Below, piece after piece: positions 53,859 through 63,142 of a stretch of 64,000 nt of DNA; the first letter of the stretch is position 1, and every line of letters starts with the position of its first letter. A program made the translations under genes and the position numbers. The stretch lies in NCBI GenBank assembly GCA_002066995.1, contig MWTC01000015.1, positions 34,986 to 98,985 of the forward strand. Direction: 5' to 3'. Source of the stretch: Sphingobacteriales bacterium UTBCD1 (GTDB taxonomy: Bacteria > Bacteroidota > Bacteroidia > Chitinophagales > Chitinophagaceae). The notes under the pieces were generated by a model that was not told where the DNA came from, made no database searches, and was given only the letters and a program-made list of their open reading frames with translations.

Positions 53859-54857
53859 TTACTGCATTTGCTGTTCTCCTTCCGGCGGCGGCTCTTTATG
53901 AAAGTCATTTCTTTCCTTTTCATAGGCTCTCAAAATTGCTTTGACTAACCGGTGACGTACCACATCATCTTCATCCAGTTCAATGTGCGCAATGCCATCA
54001 ATATTTTTTAATATGCGGGCAGCTGTCTGTAATCCGCTTTTCTGATGCCTTGGCAGATCCACCTGCGTGATATCGCCGGTTATTATTGCTTTTGCATTTG
54101 CACCGATGCGTGTTAAAAACATTTTTAGCTGGAGGTTAGTTGCATTCTGTGCTTCGTCCAGGATGATAAAGGCGTTATCCAAAGTTCGCCCACGCATGTA
54201 GGCCAATGGTGCAATTTCAATAGCTCTTGTACTCATGTAATAGCCTAATTTGTCTGCAGGGATCATGTCGTCCAGTGCATCGTAAAGCGGGCGCAGGTAC
54301 GGGTCGATTTTTTCTTTCAGATCACCGGGAAGAAATCCCAGGCTTTCACCTGCTTCTACTGCCGGGCGGGTAAGAATGATCTTTTTTACCTGTTTGTTTT
54401 TCAGGGCACGCACTGCCAGCGCAACGGCAGTGTATGTCTTACCGGTACCTGCAGGGCCGATGGCGAAAACAATATCATTTCGCTCAGCCATGTGTACAAG
54501 CTTTTTCTGGTTGGCGGTCCGGGCCCGCACGGTTTTACCATTAGGGCCGAAAACGAGAATATCATTAGGATTCCGTTCAATAAAGTGGTCAACCGTTTCA
54601 GCATCGTCTCCACCGAGAATTTGCTCAAAATAATTTTCACTCATGTGCCCGTTCCGTTCAAGATATTGCACGATGAGCTCGATTTTTTCTTTTGCATTTT
54701 CAACATGCTCCGGGGCGCCGCTTAGTTTGATCTGCGTGCCGCGGGAAAGAATCTTGAGCAGTGGAAATTTTTTCTTGAGAATGTCGAGTTTTCCGTTGTT
54801 TACTCCAAAAAACTCGATAGGGTTGACGGTTTCAAGGTTAATAATCGTTTCTGTCAA
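53859..54857 (-). CDS. phoH: PhoH-family ATPase
   Basis: A 332-residue PhoH-like ATPase. An N-terminal KH-like region (FPLLKILSRGTQIKLSG) is followed by the P-loop GPAGTGKTYTA (in the ATPase core), then the RPAVEAGESLGFLPGDLKEK block and FIILDEAQNATNLQLK (Walker B-like). It is thought to act on RNA, but the physiological role is uncertain. The start codon appears to be TTG: no in-frame ATG occurs upstream to the stop at 54891-54893, and the next downstream Met is residue 73. Starting at TTG gives the complete conserved N-terminus. Confidence 0.9.
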   Translation of the reverse strand: MTETIINLETVNPIEFFGVNNGKLDILKKKFPLLKILSRGTQIKLSGAPEHVENAKEKIELIVQYLERNGHMSENYFEQILGGDDAETVDHFIERNPNDILVFGPNGKTVRARTANQKKLVHMAERNDIVFAIGPAGTGKTYTAVALAVRALKNKQVKKIILTRPAVEAGESLGFLPGDLKEKIDPYLRPLYDALDDMIPADKLGYYMSTRAIEIAPLAYMRGRTLDNAFIILDEAQNATNLQLKMFLTRIGANAKAIITGDITQVDLPRHQKSGLQTAARILKNIDGIAHIELDEDDVVRHRLVKAILRAYEKERNDFHKEPPPEGEQQMQ

Positions 54858-55218
54858 TGCTTTTCTGTTTAGCTGGCAGAAATCCGCTGATTATATTGCC
54901 GGGCGGATTCAAACCTGTTCACAAAGCCGGTGAAGGGGTTCCGGATTATTACTGCGTCTTCTGAGTTCCTGTACAGAAGCTTCCCTTCGTTTTTACCACG
55001 TGTTTTACAAAGTGGTATTCAAATATAACTGATGAAAGTTATAATTTCCTAAAGTTACTTATTCACAGTTGTGAAAAGAAACGTCGGCGGGAAAATTTTG
55101 GTTAAACATTATTTATTGGCTTTTAACAGAGATAATAATAGAATTGATTTGATTAAAATCATTTGAAGTTCTGTTGTATGTCAATACGGGTTGGATAAGT
55201 GGTATATAGTATTGCAGT
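54858..55218. other. Divergent intergenic region between phoH and the hemerythrin-like gene
   Basis: 361 bp with no gene. It holds an inverted repeat TACCAC at 54994-54999 with GTGGTA at 55012-55017, and an exact minus-strand -7 match (TATATTTG, 55027-55020), far from the phoH start. Nothing else recognised. Confidence 0.4.
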
Positions 55219-55704
55219 ATGGCAGAAGCGGAACGTGCAGGTAAGCGTAGCCCTCAATTGGCGCCTCTCAGTAGGGAACATCATGAGGGATTATTACTGG
55301 TATGGAGGATTTACCAGGGTATGAAAAATGATGTTGATCCCGGAAGGATATACCAATATATATTATGGTACTGGCAGAATCATATAAAACCTCATTTTTT
55401 CCTGGAAGAAAAGATATTGTTGCCTTACCTGCCTGCAGGCCATGAATTAGCGCTGCGAATGCAAAAGGATCATGAACAGATAAGAAAAATGATACTTGAT
55501 CTCTCCAAGCATTCAGATAAATCCCTTTTTATTGAACTGGCAAATTTTATTGACGAACATATCCGGTTTGAAGAACAGGAACTTTACGGTTTCCTGGAGC
55601 AAATACTTTCTAAAGATCAACTTGATATAATTTTTTTACGGCTGGGAGAACATCCGTCTCCAGGTTCTGAATGGACCGATGATTTTTGGATAAAAGTAAG
55701 ATAG
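55219..55704 (+). CDS. Hemerythrin-like HHE domain protein
   Basis: A 161-residue helical protein with the HHE/hemerythrin histidine-glutamate pattern: LSREHHEGLLL, HIKPHFFLEEKILLPYL, HEQIRKMI and DEHIRFEEQELYGFLEQIL. These residues could form a di-iron site that binds oxygen or nitric oxide. No signal peptide, so cytoplasmic. Role unknown; similar proteins respond to oxidative or nitrosative stress. It is divergent from phoH and stands alone. Confidence 0.85.
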   Translation: MAEAERAGKRSPQLAPLSREHHEGLLLVWRIYQGMKNDVDPGRIYQYILWYWQNHIKPHFFLEEKILLPYLPAGHELALRMQKDHEQIRKMILDLSKHSDKSLFIELANFIDEHIRFEEQELYGFLEQILSKDQLDIIFLRLGEHPSPGSEWTDDFWIKVR

Positions 55705-55861
55705 AAAATTCCCTGTTGCTTGTTGGAGGATAGCCCTATCAAAAACCCGATTCATTGCGATGCTTCAGCATTATTTTGTTAAATTACGCTGAAAAGAAAA
55801 TATTACCGGGATATATCGGCCGGATAATTGCAATTTTTACAATCAAATTCTGCCTAAGAAA

Positions 55862-58321
55862 ATGAAGCTCCGATACCGGTTTACCCTGTTGGTATTATTG
55901 TTGGTTTTGGCTGCTGCTGCGCATGCTCAATATTTTAAAGTGAGCGGCGTGGTCATGAATGCGAATAAAGAACCGTTACCGCTTGCCAGCGTGGGCATCA
56001 GGGAATTACATACCGGCATCATCACCAAAGATGATGGCAGTTTTGTTTTTTCACTGGAAAGAGGAAAGTATGAATTTGTGGTCACCATGGTGGGTTATAA
56101 AACCAAACTGGTAAGCGTTCAGGTGAATAATGAAGATGTGGCTCAGGATATCATCATGGAAATAGACTCAACTGATCTGTCGGAAGTGGTGATCAAAGTA
56201 AAGGCGAAGGACCGGGCGGAAGAGATCATCAGGAATGTGATCAGGAAAAAAGATTCCATACAATTTCAGGGATCCTATTCCTGTTTGGTTTACATCAAAG
56301 CTTCCCAGACCGATTCGGCTTTTGCCAGGAGAAGGATAGCCGGTTTTGAAGACACTTCAACAACCGTCTCTGATTTCAACGCCATGGCGCTGGCGGAAAT
56401 TTCGCTACGGTTTGACAAAAATTCAAACGGACAGGTGAAAGAAGAGCGGCTGGGTGTGAAAAAAGACGGAGATACAAGAAGCCTGTTTTATCTCTCTGCA
56501 ACAGAGGCCGACCTCAATATTTACAACAATCTTTTAAAAGCATCTTCCATTTCCGCCATACCATTTATTTCACCTTTGAGTTACAGCGGGCTTGTTGCCT
56601 ACCGTTTCAAGACATTGAAAATTGACCGTACAGGCAAGAGAAAGATCTATACCATATCAGTGAAACCAAGACTGCTGAGCAATGCCACCGTAGAAGGCGA
56701 GCTGACGGTCATTGATAGTTTGTGGGTGGTAACCAAAGCAGATTTCAAACTTCCTTCTGCCCATATCCCCGAATATGATTTCTTTGAAGTGAAGCAACAG
56801 TTCGCCCCTTTGGATGATTCTTTGTGGATAATGACTCATCAGCAGTTCGATTATTACAATAAAACAAAAACCGGGAAGCAATACGGGCGGACCGTTGCCG
56901 CTTACTCGGATTATGAACTCAATAAGAAATTCGCTAAAGGTTATTTTGGAAACGAGATCAGCAGCACTTCCATAAAAGCCTATGAAAAAGACAGCGCTTT
57001 CTGGAACTCTGTCCGCACCGAGCCTTTGTCAAAGCAAGAGCTGTTGTATTCCAGGTATCGTGACAGTTTACATATCGTCATGAACTCGGAAGCTTACCTG
57101 GATTCCATTGACAGGATGTTGAACAGGATCACCTGGAACCGCATGCTGGTATTCGGCCAGATTATCAGCGATCACCGTAAACAAAGAACATGGATCCTGC
57201 CGCCGGTTACAACCATTTTCACTCCTTTCCAATTTGGAGGAAGCAGACTTTCTTTTCATGTATTATATAAAAAGACTTATCCTTCAAAGAAAGACCTGAC
57301 ACTGGATATGGAGACCAGTTACGGTTTCCGGAATAAGGATGTGAACGGAGCTTTCGATCTGAGAAGGATGTACAATCCTTTCAACAGGGGATATTATCGT
57401 GTAGGCGCCGGCCGTGATTTCAATTATATCTATGGCGGTGATGCATGGATCAACATGATCAAGCGAAGCAATATTTACCTGGATAATTTTTTCATGGTAG
57501 GGCATGGACTGGAACTGGTGAACGGAGTTTATCTTACCAATGAACTGGAAGTTGCTTTAAACCGTTCTGTTGCGGGATATAAGATCAATCCGAAAGTGGA
57601 CAGTATTTTCGGTGATTTTCTGACCGATAACCAGCCACAGGATTTTCAGGCGTATAATTCATTTTATTCCAAAGTGAAACTGGAATTCACTCCATTTCAG
57701 AAATACATGCGGGAGCCGAAAGAGAAGATCATACTGGGATCAAAATGGCCTACATTTTATGTTCTATGGAGAAAAGGGATTCCTGGTGTTTTCAAAAGCG
57801 AGATCAACTTTGATTATCTCGAATACGGCATGCAGCAGAAGATCAACATGGGAGTGGCCGGCGTATCCACCTATACGGTCAAAACCGGAAGCTTCCCGAA
57901 TATGAGGGACCTGAGGCTGATTGATTACACTTATCAGCGCAGGGGCGATCCGATTTATTTTCATGATCCGTTTAAATTATTCCAGGCACTGGATTCCACT
58001 TTCCCGGTGTTCAAAAGGTTTTACCAGGGAAATTATGTGCATGAATTTCACGGAGCCCTGATCAACAAGATCCCCTTTATGAAAAAACTGAAGATAGAAG
58101 AGATTGCCGGAGGCGGATTTCTGATCTCTCATGAAAGAGACCTTCGTTATGTGGAATTGTTTGCCGGACTGGAAAGAGTATTCAAATTTCCTTTGAATCC
58201 CTTGTCCAAATTCAAACTGGGAGTTTATGTGGTGGGGTCTGCTGCCAGTCAATTCAGAAACCCTGTTCAATTCAAAGTGGGGCTGACTACCTGGAACCGC
58301 TATACCAACAAATGGAGATAA
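55862..58321 (+). CDS. DUF5686 outer-membrane protein with carboxypeptidase-like domain
   Basis: An 819-residue outer-membrane protein. Signal peptide to about residue 22 (LAAAAHAQ), carboxypeptidase-like regulatory domain about 25-110 (FKVSGVVMNANKEPLPLASV, then MVGYKTKLVSVQ), and the DUF5686 region from about 115 (KAKDRAEEIIRNVIRKKDS) to the end, rich in beta strands. It ends with LGVYVVGSAAS and a short tail. Function unknown; a surface barrel or scaffold is likely. Its stop is 4 bp from the convergent gene's stop. Confidence 0.85.
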   Translation: MKLRYRFTLLVLLLVLAAAAHAQYFKVSGVVMNANKEPLPLASVGIRELHTGIITKDDGSFVFSLERGKYEFVVTMVGYKTKLVSVQVNNEDVAQDIIMEIDSTDLSEVVIKVKAKDRAEEIIRNVIRKKDSIQFQGSYSCLVYIKASQTDSAFARRRIAGFEDTSTTVSDFNAMALAEISLRFDKNSNGQVKEERLGVKKDGDTRSLFYLSATEADLNIYNNLLKASSISAIPFISPLSYSGLVAYRFKTLKIDRTGKRKIYTISVKPRLLSNATVEGELTVIDSLWVVTKADFKLPSAHIPEYDFFEVKQQFAPLDDSLWIMTHQQFDYYNKTKTGKQYGRTVAAYSDYELNKKFAKGYFGNEISSTSIKAYEKDSAFWNSVRTEPLSKQELLYSRYRDSLHIVMNSEAYLDSIDRMLNRITWNRMLVFGQIISDHRKQRTWILPPVTTIFTPFQFGGSRLSFHVLYKKTYPSKKDLTLDMETSYGFRNKDVNGAFDLRRMYNPFNRGYYRVGAGRDFNYIYGGDAWINMIKRSNIYLDNFFMVGHGLELVNGVYLTNELEVALNRSVAGYKINPKVDSIFGDFLTDNQPQDFQAYNSFYSKVKLEFTPFQKYMREPKEKIILGSKWPTFYVLWRKGIPGVFKSEINFDYLEYGMQQKINMGVAGVSTYTVKTGSFPNMRDLRLIDYTYQRRGDPIYFHDPFKLFQALDSTFPVFKRFYQGNYVHEFHGALINKIPFMKKLKIEEIAGGGFLISHERDLRYVELFAGLERVFKFPLNPLSKFKLGVYVVGSAASQFRNPVQFKVGLTTWNRYTNKWR

Positions 58322-58325
58322 AAAC

Positions 58326-58667
58326 TTAGTTGTGCCAGATCGTTCTCCTGTAAACAGCGCTGTCGGAAAAAACAACCCCATTGATCTTTGTTATTCCGGC
58401 TATGCCGCCAAGGATGCCCAATGAATTGCAGTTCTCATCAACCACTGAAGCTGCCCGGTCGCAACAGCAACCTCCTTCATCAAATACGTAAACCGTTTTA
58501 CCCAGGAATTCATATTGCTTTACAGTGGCAGTCTTGTCGCAGAGTGATGATTGTTTGAAAGACTCTATTTGAGTTTGAATACAGGAAGGAATCTCAATAG
58601 ATTTATTGCAAGTGCCGAAAACAAAACCGGATAAGATCAGTACAGGGATCAAAGAAGAAATGTGCAT
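58326..58667 (-). CDS. Small cysteine-rich exported protein (DUF6970-like)
   Basis: A 113-residue protein with an N-terminal hydrophobic signal (HISSLIPVLILSGFVFGTC). The residue before C20 is Thr, so a lipobox is weak. The remainder has a cysteine cluster in GGCCCDRAASVVDENCN, and conserved-looking IQTQIESFKQSSL. It resembles the DUF6970 family of Bacteroidota by eye. Function unknown. Confidence 0.6.
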   Translation of the reverse strand: MHISSLIPVLILSGFVFGTCNKSIEIPSCIQTQIESFKQSSLCDKTATVKQYEFLGKTVYVFDEGGCCCDRAASVVDENCNSLGILGGIAGITKINGVVFSDSAVYRRTIWHN

Positions 58668-58829
58668 AGTAAATATTGGTTTTTGATCGTGGATAAAGTT
58701 AAGAAATTTACTTCCGGTTTTAATGATTCAAACTGATTAAGCTGAACTGTTGCTATGTTCGTTGCATTTGATTAGCTCACATTCAGAAGAGAATATTGCA
58801 TTAAGCATTCCTGAAAAAATGTTGCTCCA

Positions 58830-61322
58830 TCACCACCTTGCAATGATCTTAAAATTCACTAACCGGGGTGTTAAACGGTTTGGCATCAGGAAAGTAGTGT
58901 TGGAAAAATCTTTGATCAGTTGATACGAAATAGTGTTGGCCCGGTCAATGATATTGAAAACTTCCAGTGTGGCCCAGATATTTTCAAAATTCCGGAAGGG
59001 GCTATGGCTTCGCCGGTTGCTCTTTTCCGAATCCAGCAGTAAAGCGCTGAAACCGATATCACAACGGATGTATGGATCTATCACCATGGCATTCCTGTAC
59101 TTCACACTTCCGGGAATATTGTAAGGAAGATTGCTTCCATACAACAAGTTCAGGTACATTTTAAAATTTTTATTGGTGGCTAAGTAATCCTGGAAGAACA
59201 TTCCGAAGGTGATCATGCGGTCTGTAGGCCTGCGCACCCAGCCTAATTGTTTCACGGTGCTGTCAACCGGCTTTCCCAATGAATCAAGAGTGTAGTCGGT
59301 GTAGAAAGTATTGCTGATCTTTTCTTTCGTTCTCATTATTCCCAGGCTGATCCAGCTTTCTGCATCAGGAACCAATTCGCCGAACAACCGCATCTCGATG
59401 CCCGTGGCATAGGCTTTCGCATTATTCTCTCCGTTATAACGGATCCTGACATTGTCAATATCATAAGGCACCACATCGGTCATGTGTTTATAGTATGCTT
59501 CAGTGGTAAATCGCATCGGCCTGCCCCAGCCGCTGAAGTTATAGTCAAATCCCAAAACACCCTGCACACTTTTCTGAGATTTAAGATTTGTGTTTACAGT
59601 GCCGTCATATCTTCTCATTTCGCGGTAAAACGGCGGCTGATCATAAACTCCGGCAGCTGCCCTGAAAACAATGTCTTTTTGCCACTGGGGTTTCCAGCTG
59701 ATGCCGATACGGGGGGAGATAATGAATTCTTTGTTGAGGGAATTATAATTGAACCGAACTCCGGCCTGCAGTGTGGCGGAATGTGTGGAATCTCCCAGTA
59801 AAATATTATCCTGCAGGTAGCCTGAAAATTTATTGATATTAAGATCGGCAGCAGAGTTGAGGATTTTATTTAACTGCAATTGATCCGGGTTGAAGGGCAG
59901 TGAGTAGCCGGCGGAATCCTGGTATTCCCATTCATGCAGTTTATCATTGATGATGGTTTTATCATAACCGATTCCCCATTGATAAAAATTCCTGCCCTGA
60001 TCGTAGCTGCCTTTATAAGAAACATTCCAGTTATCAATGGCAAGTTTATCCCTGGTAAAATTCTGGTACAACCCTGCACCGAGTGGATTGATAATGGTTC
60101 CGTAAGTGGCATGGCTCTTGTCAAAATCCCTTTGCCCGAACAGGTAAGTGCCTGTGATGTCTGTGTTCTCTTTTTCATTGTCGCCAAAATGCGAGAGCAT
60201 CCATTTGTGTTTCAGCTTGCGTGTTGCCAGGTTGGTGATGGCGAACCCCTGCATATTCGTCTGGTATTGATCTTTTTCTTGCCCGTCAAAGAAAATATCC
60301 AATGCCAGATTGGCGCTGAAGAAAGGGGAGAAGACAGAAGAAGTGAGTTCACTTGATTGAGGTATCAATGTGAATTTTGTCCGGGAAATATTTCCTAAAA
60401 ACTCGGCTGCCCATTTTTGATTGATCTGGTAATTGATCAGTGCCTGAAGATCGGCAGATGAAGGAATATAATTCCCTTTAGTATCCTGGCGGCTCAGCAA
60501 ATTGCGGTTGCTCCGGTTACGGACACCGATCAGGTAACTGAGCCTGTTGTTTTTCGAAGTGCCTTCCAAATGCAATCCCTGTTCCAGGATGCTGACATAG
60601 GCAGAGCCTCCGAACTGCTTTGGTTTTTTATATTGAATGTCCAGCACACTGCTCATCTTATCGCCATACTTTGCCTGGAATCCGCCTGTATAAAAATTGA
60701 TGTTGCGCACCAGTTCCGGATTGATGAAGCTTAATCCTTCCTGTTGTCCGCTGCTGGTGAGATAAGGACGGAAAATTTCAAAATCATTTACGTAGATCAG
60801 GTTCTCATCATAACTGCCGCCCCGGACAGAATATTGGGATGTGAGCTCATTATTGGATCCCACAATAATTTTGATCAGGCTCTCCACGCCGGTAATTGCC
60901 GAAGGAAGATTGATCACAGATTTCGGGTTCAGTTTGATCAGCCCTGCTTCCCTGCGGTCACGCTGGTTTCCGGTGATCACCACTTCCTGCAGTACAGCCA
61001 CTCCTTTTTCCAGTTTCACCGTTATTTTCTCTTCCTCGTTTTCGCTGAGCAAAAAATTCCTCTGCTCCGTTTTTCTGCCCGTGTAGCTGAACACCAGGGC
61101 AAATGCTTTGTCTGCTGTCACCTTCAATCTGAAATATCCTGAATCATTGGTGGTGATACCTCCTGATCTGCCCAGGATAGTTACAGATACTTTTGGCAGC
61201 GGGTTTTCATTTTCATCAATTACTTTACCGGATACGTAAGCAGATTTTTTCTGTGAGAAAGAAATTACAGTGAGCAAAAAACAAATTGCAGTCAGGGATG
61301 TGTGGCGGATGTGGATTTTCAT
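58830..61322 (-). CDS. TonB-dependent receptor with carboxypeptidase-like domain
   Basis: An 830-residue outer-membrane receptor. Signal peptide to about residue 23 (ISFSQ), carboxypeptidase-like regulatory domain (VSGKVIDENENPLPKVSV), plug with VVITGNQRDRREAGL and the VRGGSYDENLIYVNDFEI box, then a barrel to the final ...LVNFKIIARW. The C-terminal residue is Trp rather than Phe. A hydrophobic or metal-complex ligand is likely but not shown. No SusD or other partner is adjacent. Confidence 0.93.
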   Translation of the reverse strand: MKIHIRHTSLTAICFLLTVISFSQKKSAYVSGKVIDENENPLPKVSVTILGRSGGITTNDSGYFRLKVTADKAFALVFSYTGRKTEQRNFLLSENEEEKITVKLEKGVAVLQEVVITGNQRDRREAGLIKLNPKSVINLPSAITGVESLIKIIVGSNNELTSQYSVRGGSYDENLIYVNDFEIFRPYLTSSGQQEGLSFINPELVRNINFYTGGFQAKYGDKMSSVLDIQYKKPKQFGGSAYVSILEQGLHLEGTSKNNRLSYLIGVRNRSNRNLLSRQDTKGNYIPSSADLQALINYQINQKWAAEFLGNISRTKFTLIPQSSELTSSVFSPFFSANLALDIFFDGQEKDQYQTNMQGFAITNLATRKLKHKWMLSHFGDNEKENTDITGTYLFGQRDFDKSHATYGTIINPLGAGLYQNFTRDKLAIDNWNVSYKGSYDQGRNFYQWGIGYDKTIINDKLHEWEYQDSAGYSLPFNPDQLQLNKILNSAADLNINKFSGYLQDNILLGDSTHSATLQAGVRFNYNSLNKEFIISPRIGISWKPQWQKDIVFRAAAGVYDQPPFYREMRRYDGTVNTNLKSQKSVQGVLGFDYNFSGWGRPMRFTTEAYYKHMTDVVPYDIDNVRIRYNGENNAKAYATGIEMRLFGELVPDAESWISLGIMRTKEKISNTFYTDYTLDSLGKPVDSTVKQLGWVRRPTDRMITFGMFFQDYLATNKNFKMYLNLLYGSNLPYNIPGSVKYRNAMVIDPYIRCDIGFSALLLDSEKSNRRSHSPFRNFENIWATLEVFNIIDRANTISYQLIKDFSNTTFLMPNRLTPRLVNFKIIARW

Positions 61323-61391
61323 AAGTGAATTCGGTACAAGATACGTATTTGTTTTGGCGAATTCAATCCTTTTATAGTCAAGTATTGCAGG

Positions 61392-62039
61392 TCAGCTGTG
61401 TTTCAATTGTGCAATTGCCTTTTTCGGGTCGGCAGATTTAAACACAGCATTACCTGCCACCAATACATCCGCTCCGGCTTTTACGATCTCCGGTGCATTT
61501 TCCACCGTCACCCCGCCATCAATTTCTATCAATGCTTTCGATCCGGTCTCGTTGATGAGCTTGCGAAGCTGGCGGATCTTCTCCATGGTATGAGGAATGA
61601 ATTTTTGACCGCCGAATCCCGGGTTCACACTCATTAAGATCACCTGGTCAATATCACGGATGATCTCGCTCAACGCATTGACCGGAGTGTGCGGATTGAT
61701 GGCCACACCTGCTTTCATCCCCAGTGATTTTATTTGCTGAATATTCCGGTGCAGGTGCGGACAGGCTTCGATATGCACTGAAAGATGATCCGCCCCGGCA
61801 TTTTTAAATGCTTCCGTATATTTTTCAGGTTCCACGATCATCAGGTGCACATCACATACTTTTTCGGTGGTTTTGCGGATGAACTCAACGATCATCGGGC
61901 CAAAACTGATATTGGGGACAAAGCGGCCGTCCATCACATCAAGATGAAACCAGTCGGTCTCACTTTCATTCAACATCCGGCATTGTTCTTCTAATCTTAA
62001 AAAATCAGCAAATAATAATGAGGGTGCAACCAATGGCAT
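61392..62039 (-). CDS. rpe: Ribulose-phosphate 3-epimerase
   Basis: 215 residues from the ATG at 62039; the frame upstream to 62141 is not conserved-looking. It interconverts ribulose 5-phosphate and xylulose 5-phosphate in the pentose phosphate pathway. TIM-barrel motifs are VAPSLLFADF, FHLDVMDGRFVPNISFGP and VNPGFGGQKFI, and the C-terminal phosphate-binding ADVLVAGNAVF. Length is normal. It lies 61 bp upstream of the TonB receptor gene on the same strand and may be cotranscribed. Confidence 0.96.
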   Translation of the reverse strand: MPLVAPSLLFADFLRLEEQCRMLNESETDWFHLDVMDGRFVPNISFGPMIVEFIRKTTEKVCDVHLMIVEPEKYTEAFKNAGADHLSVHIEACPHLHRNIQQIKSLGMKAGVAINPHTPVNALSEIIRDIDQVILMSVNPGFGGQKFIPHTMEKIRQLRKLINETGSKALIEIDGGVTVENAPEIVKAGADVLVAGNAVFKSADPKKAIAQLKHS

Positions 62040-62177
62040 GATCGGGAAGTTTAAAAATATTCCGGCAAGTAAAACAAATTCGTTTATAATACCCAAATAA
62101 TTTTTCAGGTATTCACTGATCCGGCTCAAACCATTCAACACATATATTCCCAGTACAGAGATCCGGTAATGAAAAAA

Positions 62178-62576
62178 TTATTTAGCCAAAGCCGCCAATG
62201 TCAATAAGACAAAACTTTCCGTATCGGCCGACACGCTGTGCGGTATCCGGGAATGCAGTGCGATCATCTGGCCTTTACCCAGGGATACCACCCGTTCGTC
62301 TGCTTTGAATCTGACTTTACCTTCCAGTACCTGGAGGCTGATGACCGTATCGGCAGAATGTGTTTTCAGGCTTGCTTTTTCATGAATTCCGATCAGCACA
62401 ATGCGCATGGTGTCGGATTTGAAGATCGTAATGGAATTGTGGTCACTTTCTTTCCAGGTGGCTTCACTCCTGATCTGGCTGATGAATTTGTTCAGGTCCA
62501 TTTCAACCAATGGTGCATCAATCACTCTGTCACCCTGGGGGCGCAATGGAGTTGCTTCGTTTGATTTGTTTTCCAT
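62178..62576 (-). CDS. Cupin-domain protein
   Basis: 132 residues from the ATG at 62576. A small beta-barrel cupin: SLQVLEGKVRFKADERVVSL and GQMIALHSRIPHSVSADTES form the two cupin motifs, with a single His in IPHSV and few metal ligands. Role unknown; related proteins bind small ligands or stabilise enzymes. It is upstream of rpe on the same strand. Its first 13 codons and upstream region are copied at 63779-64000 (see the repeat). Confidence 0.85.
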   Translation of the reverse strand: MENKSNEATPLRPQGDRVIDAPLVEMDLNKFISQIRSEATWKESDHNSITIFKSDTMRIVLIGIHEKASLKTHSADTVISLQVLEGKVRFKADERVVSLGKGQMIALHSRIPHSVSADTESFVLLTLAALAK

Positions 62577-62758
62577 AAAATTCTTTTTAATATTCTTACA
62601 GATCACTACATGCTACTCTGAATTTTACATTTCATATTCAGAGATGTATTTAAAATCCCACATGATCTAAAGTTACAACAATCGGGAGATAAAAATATTC
62701 CCGCAGGCAGAAGGCCTGCTTTAGTGAAGCAGCTCTTTAATCAGCGATGGCGGCCTGC
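62537..62758. repeat. Direct repeat, copy 1 (222 bp)
   Basis: Identical base for base to 63779-64000, offset 1,242 bp. It spans the start of the cupin gene and its upstream region, ending inside the transposase remnant region. Confidence 0.95.
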
Positions 62759-63057
62759 TGATAAGTACTTTTTTCCCTCTTGTTTACAGTTGGTATCGCA
62801 GCTATTTAAGTGGATACCCCGAAGCGGTGGAGCGTAAAGAATGGGGTGCGCACAATTTTACGGGAGGCGATAAACGGGAAAAGTCGGTAGCTGTATTAAA
62901 GCCGGAAAATTTTGGGGAGCAAATGAGTGTGGATGAAAAAATGATTGGTGAAGAATTTTATACAGTGATGACTAACCGGGACCCCGCTCTCCAAAGTCTG
63001 TCACAAAATAAAAAAAGAAGCTCTGCAAAAGTCCCAGCTATCCGTAGTCTTCATTAG
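62728..63057 (+). pseudogene. Transposase remnant (ISL3/ISAon1-like)
   Basis: An open frame runs from 62728 to a TAA at 63055, without an obvious ATG; the only usable codon start is GTG at 62827. It contains WYRSYLSGYPEAVERKEWG and, further on, VLKPENFGEQMSVDEKMIGE with EFYTVMTNR, which resembles the DDE core of ISL3/ISAon1 transposases. After NRD the frame loses resemblance and ends. No complete catalytic domain, no terminal repeats recognised. It is best read as a broken transposase. The 5' end coincides with the direct repeat. Confidence 0.65.
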
Positions 63058-63076
63058 AAATAATAAATCTTGTTTG

Positions 63077-63103
63077 CTATCCTGAGTCTGTGACTCAGGA
63101 TAG
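63077..63103. repeat. REP-like hairpin upstream of the Y1 transposase gene
   Basis: CTATCCTGAGTC-TGT-GACTCAGGATAG: a perfect 12-bp stem with a 3-nt loop, followed by TTTTTT, so it could also act as a terminator for the transposase remnant. It shares the core TCCTGAGT/ACTCAGGA with the hairpin at 63711-63733. Confidence 0.85.
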
Positions 63104-63142
63104 TTTTTTAAAAAGAAATCCTAACTTGGCATAAATGAATTT

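Noticed and set aside
54994..55017. TACCAC/GTGGTA inverted repeat as an operator
   Set aside because: Only 6-bp arms 12 bp apart; expected often by chance in 64 kb.
62703..62732. Small palindromes GCAGGC/GCCTGC and CTGCTT/AAGCAG in the direct repeat
   Set aside because: Stems of only 6 bp with 5-nt loops; could be the end of the broken insertion sequence but too short to call.
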